Shown: positions 1-5,578 of the stretch, in pieces
How positions within the stretch are numbered: the first letter of the stretch is position 1
Layout: each line of letters starts with the position of its first letter
Assembly (NCBI GenBank): GCA_016210495.1
Contig: JACQUC010000248.1
Location: 1-12,589 of the forward strand
Length of the DNA stretch: 12,589 nt
Origin: Chloroflexota bacterium
GTDB lineage: Bacteria; Chloroflexota; FW602-bin22; JACPRP01
Reading direction: 5' to 3'
Program-made: the position numbers and the translations under genes
Notes under the pieces: model-generated
The model's database searches: none
What the model was told of the DNA's origin: nothing
The model's input: the letters and a program-made list of their open reading frames with translations, nothing else

Positions 1-748
1 CGCCTCCTCCACCAGCACCGGCACGGCGTCCCGCTCCGCCGTCCCCGTGGCCTCCGTCACCTGGAAGTCCACCACCATGCCGTTCCGGTTCTCCATCAGG
101 GCATGGGCCATGAAGACCAGCTTGGCCTCCTTCCCCTTCCCCTTCCGGAACAGGCGGGCCTCCCCGTCCGTGGTGCTCTGGTGGGTGGCGTTGCTCCGCT
201 TCTCCCCCATGGAAGTCCACCGTGGGGTTGCTGGGATCACCATCTGCAGCCGGGGGCGAGCCACCGTCCTTCCGTTTGAAGCTCTTGAGACTGGCCGCCG
301 CCTCGATCAGCGTCCCGTCCACGGTGAAGTGCTCGTCCGACAGCAGCCCACGGGCGTGCGCCTCGACGAGCACCTCATTGAAGAGCCCCCTCCCCACCTC
401 GTGCTGAAGCAGCCGCTCCCGGTTCTTGGTGAGCACGACGGTGGGATCGAAGCTTGCCTCCAGGAGGTTCATGTGCAGGAACCAGCGGAACAGCAGGTTG
501 TAGTCCAACCCCGACAGGTCGGGGAAGGCCCGCTCGTTCCGCACGGAGTACAGCGCGATCACCAAGCTGGCCTTGAGCAGGCGCTCCGGCGGGATCGAGG
601 GCCGGCCGATCTCCGCGTACATCGCGTCGAACTCGGGAGAGAGCTCCGCCAGGACCTTGATGGTCCGCAGGGGATGGTCCACGGGCACCCGTCCGTCCAC
701 ATCCAGCAAGGTCAACATCGGGACTTGCGGGTCCTGGCGTCCGCGCAT
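1..748 (-). pseudogene. IS5-type transposase, frameshifted, 3' end beyond window
   Basis: DDE transposase of the IS5/IS1182-like group, which would cut and rejoin DNA at the ends of its insertion sequence. Read from the ATG at 748 on the minus strand, the protein begins MRGRQDPQVPMLTLLDVDGR and continues with family-typical stretches: a RPSIPPERLLKASL helix region, LDYNLLFRWF, LTKNRERLL and LLSDEHFTVDGTLIEA, whose Asp is the expected first catalytic residue. A GGGAGGTGG ribosome-binding site precedes the start. The frame breaks at the run of five C on the plus strand (204-208). Removing one base there restores the family-like sequence FHGEKRSNATHQSTTDGEAR and, nearer the edge, MVVDFQVTEATGTAERDAVP. 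The shift is in the +1 direction, unlike the usual programmed -1 shift, so decay or a sequencing indel is likelier than recoding. The remaining catalytic residues and the other IS end lie outside the window. Confidence 0.85.
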
Positions 749-803
749 CGGCCAACCACCTCCCAAGCTGGCCCTACCTTACCACCTTCACCTCACGTTG
801 GGA

Positions 804-1091
804 ATGCCGGAGAACTTCCTCCGGCATTACTACGACGTCCATCAACTCCTGGCCACGCCAGAGGTGCAGGCGTTCATTGGAACCCCTGCGTACGAGGAGC
901 GGAAGCGGATTCGGTTCCGTCAGGACGATAACCTGAAGATCAGCGAGAATGAGGCCTTCCTACTGCGTGATGCCCGAACGCGCGCGCTGTACGCGGTCGA
1001 GTACCAAAAGACCAGCGGGATCTACTACGGGCGGCAGATTCCCTTCGAAGATATCCTGCGCCGGATCAAGGAGAACATGGCTCGCCTGTGA
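804..1091 (+). pseudogene. AbiEii/AbiGii-type toxin, C-terminal remnant
   Basis: The last 95 residues of an AbiEii-like nucleotidyltransferase toxin, the toxin half of the AbiE abortive-infection system. The family's C-terminal signature can be seen: FLRHYYDVHQLL, then VQAFIGTPAYEERKRIRF, NEAFLLRD, RALYAVEYQKTSGIYYG and FEDILRRIKENMARL. The N-terminal nucleotidyltransferase core is absent. Just upstream, the same frame reads low-complexity sequence belonging to the end of the transposon. The ATG at 804 is simply the first Met in the conserved part; I do not claim it is a working start. The simplest reading is that the transposase-bearing insertion cut the toxin gene and the 5' part lies beyond the left edge. 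No AbiEi antitoxin is seen. The family call is from recognised motifs; loss of function is inferred. Confidence 0.8.
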
Positions 1092-1411
1092 AGGCAAGCG
1101 ACAATACATAGGACCGTACCGAACCTCACCGGGACGTTCTGTTCCCTCCAGAGTGGCGGTCAAGGACGTACTTCAAGGTGATGCCACGCTCAACGGAACA
1201 CAACGACCTCGACCGCGACGTCCTCAAGAACGCGGCCAGACCTAGTGTCATGGATTTGTCAAATAACATTTGACATCTCCGGGACACGCAACGTCGCAAC
1301 GTACATCGCCCACGACCGGGAGGCCCGACGAAGGCGTTGCGGTGATTCCGCCGCGTCGCCTGCTCTTTGGGCAAAGACACACCCCCCTGTCAGCGACAGA
1401 GGCGTATCGGA
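1092..1411. other. Gene-poor stretch with a palindrome
   Basis: No convincing gene is seen between the toxin remnant and the end of the repressor gene. Short open frames exist on both strands but lack ribosome-binding sites and familiar sequence. The only strong structure is the 19-bp palindrome at 1257-1275, listed separately. The stretch could hold the decayed remains of whatever followed the toxin gene, or a boundary between the chromosome and the phage-like element. Confidence 0.5.
1257..1275. promoter_or_regulatory. Perfect 8+3+8 palindrome, operator-like
   Basis: The sequence TGTCAAATAACATTTGACA has two perfect 8-base arms around AAC. It is AT-rich inside GC-rich surroundings. A further TGTCA half-site lies seven bases upstream (1246-1250). 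The form suits a dimeric repressor operator. No properly spaced -35/-10 pair is convincing on either strand, and no poly-T follows, so a terminator is unlikely. The binding protein is unknown. Confidence 0.45.
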
Positions 1412-1864
1412 TCAACTGCGGCGTCGGTCTCGCATGTAGGAGACGAAATCGAGGATGCTCTGCATGTCCTCCGGCGAAAGCTCCTGGCTGGCGCTTCGCA
1501 GGGCCATCTCGACCTTCGCGTACATGTCGTCCGGTTGGGGAAGGTGCTCCATTCCCAACAACCAGTCCATCGTAACTCCGTAGAGACGCGCCAAGGCCAC
1601 CAATCGGTCGGTGGATGGTCGAGACCGTCCCGCTTCCCAGTACCAGACGGTCTGCCAGGTAACTCCGAGCCGGTCGGCAACGCCTTCCTGCGTAAGGCCA
1701 GCTTGGTCCCTCGCCTCCTTGAGCCGCTGCCCGGTGGTCTGCCAGCGATATCCCCCTGGAACGTGGCACCGGTGCTCTGTACCCCCGTTTGCTGCTACTA
1801 ACCGGGGGTCAAGGTAACATGCAACCCAATTGACGATTACTAACCATCTTGCTACATTAACCAC
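1412..1864 (-). CDS. Cro/CI-type (Xre) helix-turn-helix repressor
   Basis: Small DNA-binding transcriptional regulator. Counting from the GTG at 1864, the helix-turn-helix covers about residues 44-103: GQRLKEARDQAGLTQEGVAD, then LGVTWQTVWYWEAGRSRPST and RLVALARLYGVTMDWLLG, a textbook Xre domain ending in the DWLLG common in phage and Bacillota repressors. A helical tail of about 45 residues (residues 105-150) may allow dimerisation. The first 40 residues look non-homologous, and their DNA holds the AT-rich control region, so the true start is probably nearer 1770. No in-frame ATG, GTG or TTG exists there. A GTG at 1769 would be in frame if one base of the five-C run at 1752-1756 were removed. 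The gene is divergent from the response regulator, and the repeats between them suggest it controls that promoter and its own. Confidence 0.85.
   Translation of the reverse strand: MVNVARWLVIVNWVACYLDPRLVAANGGTEHRCHVPGGYRWQTTGQRLKEARDQAGLTQEGVADRLGVTWQTVWYWEAGRSRPSTDRLVALARLYGVTMDWLLGMEHLPQPDDMYAKVEMALRSASQELSPEDMQSILDFVSYMRDRRRS
1794..1862. repeat. Three ACTAACC-like operator repeats
   Basis: Three direct repeats are seen: GCTACTAACC at 1794-1803, ATTACTAACC at 1836-1845 and GCTACATTAACC at 1851-1862. The second lies in the spacer and the third over the -10 box of the promoter at 1830-1858. This is the usual layout for repressor sites; the neighbouring Xre protein is the obvious candidate binder, by inference only. 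Confidence 0.5.
1830..1858 (+). promoter_or_regulatory. Sigma70-type promoter for the response regulator
   Basis: A -35 box TTGACG (1830-1835) and a -10 box TACATT (1853-1858) stand exactly 17 bases apart in an AT-richer patch. Transcription would begin near 1865 and reach the GTG start at 1945 after an 80-base leader. Repressor-type repeats overlap the spacer and the -10 box. Confidence 0.6.
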
Positions 1865-1944
1865 GTCCTGCGGTTACCCCATGGCCCTCCATCAGCGAGG
1901 CGCCGGCAGGAGCGTGCCCGCGCTGCCGCCCCTCAGGAGACGAT

Positions 1945-2328
1945 GTGCGCAAGACGGTCCTGGTCGTCGATGACGAGTTGCCGGTGAGGTCCCTGATCCG
2001 GAGGGCGCTGGAGATGGGCACTTACGCCGTCCTTGAGGCCAGGGACGGCGAGGAGGGCCTTGAGATTGCCCGCGAGCGGCACCCGGACCTCGTCCTGCTC
2101 GACATCCGGATGCCGAAGCTGGACGGGCACGAGGTATGCAGGCGCCTGAAGGCCGACCCGTCCACAGCGCACGTCGAGGTCGTCATGGTGAGCGGCAACT
2201 CAGACCCCGAGTCGGTCCAGAGGAGCCTGGACGCGGGGGCTTTCGCTTTCCTCAGCAAGCCCTTCCGAATAACCGAGTTGCTGGATACTGTGGAGAAAGC
2301 GCTCGGCAACGGACGCGAGGTTGAATAA
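1945..2328 (+). CDS. Single-domain (CheY-like) response regulator
   Basis: Stand-alone receiver domain of 127 residues, the phosphorylated partner of a two-component histidine kinase. The usual active-site set is complete: acidic pair D9-D10 (VVDDE), phosphoacceptor D53 (VLLDIRMPKLDG), hydroxyl residue S83 (MVSG) and K105 (LSKPF). There is no output domain, so it would act by protein contact, as CheY or Spo0F-type proteins do. The GTG at 1945 is chosen because AGGAG (1935-1939) sits five bases upstream; an ATG at 1943 is out of frame. No kinase gene is visible in the window. It faces the phage-like block, ending 13 bases from the convergent gene ending at 2342. A lone receiver in a phage-like element is unusual; it may instead be the last host gene before the element. 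Confidence 0.92.
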   Translation: MRKTVLVVDDELPVRSLIRRALEMGTYAVLEARDGEEGLEIARERHPDLVLLDIRMPKLDGHEVCRRLKADPSTAHVEVVMVSGNSDPESVQRSLDAGAFAFLSKPFRITELLDTVEKALGNGREVE

Positions 2329-2341
2329 GACCAAAGTGTAC

Positions 2342-2524
2342 TCACGGCTTGCCCAGGGCGGGTTCCAAGTGAACCCTCTCGACCTTGACCACACGGCGCT
2401 TGTGGCGGATGACGACGTAGACCCCGTCAGCCGATCCGTCGCCCCGCAGGTGGTCAACGAAGTCAGCGAGGAGGGGGTCATCTATCGTCACCCGTCGCGG
2501 GGGAGTGCCGTCAGACCTCGCCAA
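2342..2524 (-). CDS. Small unknown protein (60 aa)
   Basis: Not recognised. The gene begins with a TTG at 2524 that overlaps the end of the upstream 151-residue gene by 14 bases, in a different frame, which suggests translational coupling. A GTG at 2491 is a later in-frame alternative giving about 49 residues. The protein has a mixed alpha/beta look: an acidic helix (DDPLLADFVDHLRGDG) followed by a strand-like stretch (GVYVVIRHKRRVVKVERVHL). There are no cysteines, membrane segments or signal peptide. It is the last minus-strand gene before the convergent response regulator. Confidence 0.55.
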   Translation of the reverse strand: MARSDGTPPRRVTIDDPLLADFVDHLRGDGSADGVYVVIRHKRRVVKVERVHLEPALGKP

Positions 2525-2966
2525 GTCGCACGTCCGGAGGGGGACACTTGTCCTTCGTCCAGAGCACAGGGAGCTTGAACATGTTCGCGCTGTCCAGGCG
2601 ATTCACGATCTGATCGAAGGGGACGCCATCCTGCACGAGTTTCCTCGCCGGCCGCGCCACGTCGTTGACGACGGTCATGATGCCACTCGCGAGTTCCTTG
2701 ACCTGCTCGCCATAGTCGTCCCTATTGAACGCCAGGACCTCTTTGGTCGTTCCATCAGGGCGAAGGTGAGTGACCACCTTGCGCTGGCCTTGGTACACGA
2801 ACCGCATCTCGAAGTCGCCCCATCGCTCAGTCTTGTGACGATCGGTCTGAAGCCAGTCCACGAAGTCCAGGAGCCACCTCTCGTGGAACCCGTGGGCTTC
2901 ACCGGAAATCGGAGAGATTAGTGCAAAAATGTCCTCGCCCACGTTGTAATTGACGTTGACCTGCAT
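2511..2966 (-). CDS. Unknown phage-associated protein (151 aa)
   Basis: Not recognised. The ATG at 2966 follows an AGGGGGTG-containing stretch and lies 15 bases beyond the stop of the portal gene, so the two are probably cotranscribed. The protein is soluble and acidic to neutral, with a Trp/Phe-rich N-terminal half (HERWLLDFVDWLQ, ERWGDFEMRFVYQGQ) and a helical middle (VKELASGIMTVVNDVARPAR). A Cys-Pro-Pro-Pro stretch lies near the C-terminus. Its place right after the portal gene would suit a head-completion, scaffold-like or portal-linked role, but no motif supports this. Coding status rests on length, tight spacing and plausible composition. Confidence 0.7.
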   Translation of the reverse strand: MQVNVNYNVGEDIFALISPISGEAHGFHERWLLDFVDWLQTDRHKTERWGDFEMRFVYQGQRKVVTHLRPDGTTKEVLAFNRDDYGEQVKELASGIMTVVNDVARPARKLVQDGVPFDQIVNRLDSANMFKLPVLWTKDKCPPPDVRLGEV

Positions 2967-2981
2967 CCTGTGACACCCCCT

Positions 2982-4340
2982 TCACTTCCCCTGAACCTGG
3001 GGAGCCTTCATCAGTCCCTCGATCTCCCCAACAGGGAGACCGGATCTACGAACCAGAGACTTCATTTTCAGCAGCTTGGTCGGATCGATGTCCGCCCGGT
3101 TGACCAGGATCTTGAGCAATTCGAACACCATCTGCTGGTCTTCCTGGTGGAAACGCCTCGTCACCAGTCTGGCCCTCGGCCCCTGTGGCCAGTTGAGCCG
3201 TTCGATAGGCTCGATCACGTAGTCCGTAATCTGCCCATCGAGTTCCTGCTTCCGAATCCGTTGCGACGTCCAGAACACCTCCCCCAACGTTTCTGCCACA
3301 GACTGGCTCCCAATACCACCCTTGGCCTGCAAGAGGGCCTGCGGAGGGATCAACATGCCCATGAGAATGCGAATGTCGGAAGCGTCCTCTAGGTCCACAA
3401 ATGCCTGGACGTTCTCGCCTCCCTTGAGAAACTCCACCTTCCACTTCGGTGAGAACGGCTTCCCGTTCTCATCCACATACCAGTCGGACGGCATGGCCAG
3501 CGTCTCCCCGGCGCGGACGGCCTTGCCTGAATCAAGCGCCGCCTGTCGAAACGAAATTCGCTCGCCTGTGTCGGGGTCTTCTACAAATCCGGGCGGGTAA
3601 TAGACGACAATTGGAGGAGACACGCGGTCTTCAATGTGGCGGTTCATGAGGGCCTGCCGGAACCCAGAGGACCACCACCAGCTATAGACGTTGGTGAGAA
3701 GCGGCCAGCCCCACAGGTTCCCCCAGACCTTATGACGATGATGCGTGACCCAGACCGAGTACAAGGGCTCGATGTCACCGAACCCATCCTGTCGAATGCC
3801 CTTGAACTCGTCGTTCTCCACGATGGGCTGAATGGAGAGCGGATCGAGCTGCTTCAGATCAATAGGGACCACCGGCAGCACCCCGTCGTCGGAGAGGCTC
3901 TTTGGCCAAAGAGGTTTCCCCTCCTCGTCGAACGGCTGGTAGTGCCCCCACTGCTTAGTGAATGCAGCGAATCCCAAGGTGATCGCCGGGAGCGAGAACA
4001 GCACCAGCTTCTGGTAGATCGGCTCGACCACGGCGCGAATAAACCGCTTCTTGTCCTCGTCGCCGCACTCGATGTCCCAGTCGGCGTTAACCAGCGGGCT
4101 CCAGATGACATGCTCGGCGAGCGAGATCGCCGGGTGGTGCTGCATCTTGAGCATCGTGGCGATGCCGAGGGACGACGGGTCCCACTGGCCAAGGTAGGAG
4201 GCGTAGCGCCGTAGGTACACGGACCCATAGAACGGGTCCTTGTTGCTGACGCCCTTCTCACCGATTTCAACTCGGGAGCCCGAGGGGGCCGTGACCTTCT
4301 TCGCGCGAGACGGCAAACCGACCTCCATCTCGACCGCCAC
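2982..4340 (-). CDS. Phage portal protein, DUF935 / Mu gp29-like
   Basis: Portal-like protein of 452 residues, within the family's usual 400-550. In phages the portal is the ring at one capsid vertex through which DNA is packed and ejected. Visible features: HPAISLAEHVIWSPLVNADW around residues 69-88, matching the portal pattern of repeated rounds of state listing followed by NADWDI-like strands; a Trp-rich segment WWWSSGFRQALMNRHIEDR (221-239) and PPIVVYYPPGF (242-252), where DUF935 proteins have the 'region of the same polarity plus PI' stretch; a central segment LEDASDIRILMGMLIPPQAL (317-336); and a helical C-terminus. The start is GTG 4340, eight bases after GAGG; an ATG at 4328 is an alternative. 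The family call comes from memory of the pattern, and other portal families are possible. No terminase or head protease gene is in the window. Confidence 0.7.
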   Translation of the reverse strand: MAVEMEVGLPSRAKKVTAPSGSRVEIGEKGVSNKDPFYGSVYLRRYASYLGQWDPSSLGIATMLKMQHHPAISLAEHVIWSPLVNADWDIECGDEDKKRFIRAVVEPIYQKLVLFSLPAITLGFAAFTKQWGHYQPFDEEGKPLWPKSLSDDGVLPVVPIDLKQLDPLSIQPIVENDEFKGIRQDGFGDIEPLYSVWVTHHRHKVWGNLWGWPLLTNVYSWWWSSGFRQALMNRHIEDRVSPPIVVYYPPGFVEDPDTGERISFRQAALDSGKAVRAGETLAMPSDWYVDENGKPFSPKWKVEFLKGGENVQAFVDLEDASDIRILMGMLIPPQALLQAKGGIGSQSVAETLGEVFWTSQRIRKQELDGQITDYVIEPIERLNWPQGPRARLVTRRFHQEDQQMVFELLKILVNRADIDPTKLLKMKSLVRRSGLPVGEIEGLMKAPQVQGK

Positions 4341-4445
4341 CCGGCGGCCTCAGAACGGGTTCAGACAGACGAGGCGTCAAGCCTGGGAGACGACGAGGGG
4401 CTTCATGACCATGACGCTGGGGGGTAGCTCTTTCGGGTTACTCGT

Positions 4446-4475
4446 AGCGTATCCCTCCGACAACTTGGGGGTCAA
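4446..4475 (-). promoter_or_regulatory. Possible promoter upstream of portal gene
   Basis: On the minus strand, TTGACC (4475-4470) and TACGCT (4451-4446) are 18 bases apart in the 177-base gap between the replication initiator and portal genes. The -35 matches well and the -10 poorly. The gap otherwise holds a few tiny open frames and no recognised gene. Confidence 0.3.
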
Positions 4476-4517
4476 GCTTTAGCGAGGCTCATTCTTCCAC
4501 CCGCGTCCTGTGAGAAC

Positions 4518-5564
4518 TCACAATTCGCGTGGGCCATTCGCACTCCCGTCTGACCACCCCTGGCTGTTCCTCAGACGAGCCCGCTCCCGGGTCCACAGGC
4601 GCTGCGTGTACGACACCAGGTCCTCATCCGGCTGCTCCGCGAACGCCCGCCAGAGGTACTTCATGGCCGTCTTCCAGTCCGGGAGGGCGTTCGGGTTCTT
4701 CTGGGCGTGCAACCGGCCAACGGCCGTGAAGGGATTAACCCCTTTCTCTTTCCAGGTGCGTATCTGGCGCGGGTAGAAATGGTCGATGAACTCGACCATT
4801 ATGGCAACCGGGTTCGTGGCTTCGAGGAGCCGAGTCTGCCAATGGTAGAACTCGTTCGGCGCTGAAGGCTGTGCGTTTGGTGTGATTTCCCCAGACGGTT
4901 CAGATTCCCCGCTGAGGTCGTTCCACTCGCCTTCAACAACCTTGACGCGGCGGGGGATATTATCTTCCACTTCCCTCTCGGACCCTTGAGGGGATGCATC
5001 GTGTCCGGCCCGCGCGAACGCGCCAGCGTTCCCTTCCATCGTAGATGGAAGGGAGGACTCCTCTCTGTTAGTAGTCTCTGTAGTAGTCTCTGTTAAGGAT
5101 TTCGCCGTTTGGTCAATATGGATTTCACCGTTTGGGGCAATTGGATTTTCACCAAAGGTCAAAATGGATTTTCCCGGTCCGTCCTGAACCGTCTGCCTGA
5201 GTATCTCCAGGAACCTGTCAGTCATCAGCCTGACGTGGGTCACAGGAGCGCCATCGAACTTCCAGAGCCGGGTCTCGACCAGCCCCATCTTCTCCAGGAG
5301 GAGGATGGCACGGTCAGCCTGCTTCGCCGTCACCCGGCATTCGTCCCACCAGTCCGTCCGCCTCTTGGCAAGCCAGAGATGGCCCTCGCGTTCGACCCGG
5401 AGCTTCGAGCCTCCGTCCCGCCCTGGCAGGTAGTAGTAGACGATCTGGCTGAGGACAACACCGGTGACCAGGTCTCCAGCCATGTCGATGTAACACCGCT
5501 TGACGTCGACGGTGTCTCGGGAGGACCGCTCCCACAACAGGAACTCGTTGAACGAATCGAACAA
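4518..5564 (-). CDS. Winged-helix replication initiator / replisome organiser
   Basis: Likely origin-binding replication protein of a phage or plasmid, 348 residues. Residues 20-115 form a winged-helix-like domain of the kind in DnaD/replisome-organiser proteins: DMAGDLVTGVVLSQIVYYYL, a conserved aromatic stretch LWLAKRRTDWWDECRVTAKQ, ADRAILLLEKMGLVET and a basic wing ending THVRL. A low-complexity linker follows (130-235), including TETTTETT, then a helical C-terminal domain (about 235-320) that could load helicase. The TTG start at 5564 is supported by GGGAGG six bases upstream and by lying 14 bases after the helicase stop codon, so the two genes form an operon. The linker DNA holds 23-bp direct repeats, suggesting that the origin is inside the gene, as in lambda O. 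Function is inferred from domain type, partner and repeats. Confidence 0.75.
   Translation of the reverse strand: MFDSFNEFLLWERSSRDTVDVKRCYIDMAGDLVTGVVLSQIVYYYLPGRDGGSKLRVEREGHLWLAKRRTDWWDECRVTAKQADRAILLLEKMGLVETRLWKFDGAPVTHVRLMTDRFLEILRQTVQDGPGKSILTFGENPIAPNGEIHIDQTAKSLTETTTETTNREESSLPSTMEGNAGAFARAGHDASPQGSEREVEDNIPRRVKVVEGEWNDLSGESEPSGEITPNAQPSAPNEFYHWQTRLLEATNPVAIMVEFIDHFYPRQIRTWKEKGVNPFTAVGRLHAQKNPNALPDWKTAMKYLWRAFAEQPDEDLVSYTQRLWTRERARLRNSQGWSDGSANGPREL
5031..5053. repeat. Perfect 10-bp hairpin beside the iterons
   Basis: CCCTTCCATC and GATGGAAGGG form a perfect 10-bp inverted repeat with a 3-base loop (GTA). It lies inside the initiator gene's linker-coding part, next to the two direct-repeat clusters. 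No T-run follows on either strand, so it is more likely an origin structure or protein site than a terminator. Confidence 0.6.
5062..5097. repeat. Short tandem repeats encoding the TETT linker
   Basis: TCTCTGTTAGTAG (5062-5074), TCTCTGTAGTAG (5075-5086) and TCTCTGTTAAG (5087-5097) are adjacent direct repeats of 13, 12 and 11 bases. On the minus strand they encode the Thr/Glu-rich TETTTETT part of the initiator linker. They may be part of the origin or just follow from repetitive coding; the unequal lengths keep the reading frame open. Confidence 0.6.
5097..5180. repeat. Iterons with exact 23-bp period, putative replication origin
   Basis: Repeats beginning GGATTT start at 5097, 5120, 5143 and 5166, a strict 23-bp spacing. 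The first two match closely over about 16 bases (GGATTTCGCCGTTTGG and GGATTTCACCGTTTGG). The third keeps GGATTT, CACC, GG and CAA, and the fourth keeps only about its first ten bases. Because 23 is not a multiple of 3, protein-coding repetition cannot by itself produce this pattern. Iterons inside an initiator gene are the known origin layout of lambdoid phages and of many Gram-positive phages. Confidence 0.7.
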
Positions 5565-5578
5565 GGCTTCCTCCCTGC

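Noticed and set aside
375..755. A 126-residue minus-strand frame over the transposase.
   Set aside because: Arg/Pro/Ala/Gly-rich, as expected for an off-frame reading of GC-rich DNA; the frame from 748 gives the transposase.
1126..1380. Arg-rich minus-strand frame and an opposite plus-strand frame (MPRSTEHNDLDRDVLKNAAR) in the gene-poor left stretch.
   Set aside because: Neither has a ribosome-binding site or recognisable motif; too short to call.
4372..4473. A minus-strand short frame of about 28 codons before the portal gene, ending in a VMVMKPLVVSQA-like stretch, reminiscent of a short peptide precursor.
   Set aside because: No ribosome-binding site, only a TTG start, and no maturation enzyme nearby.
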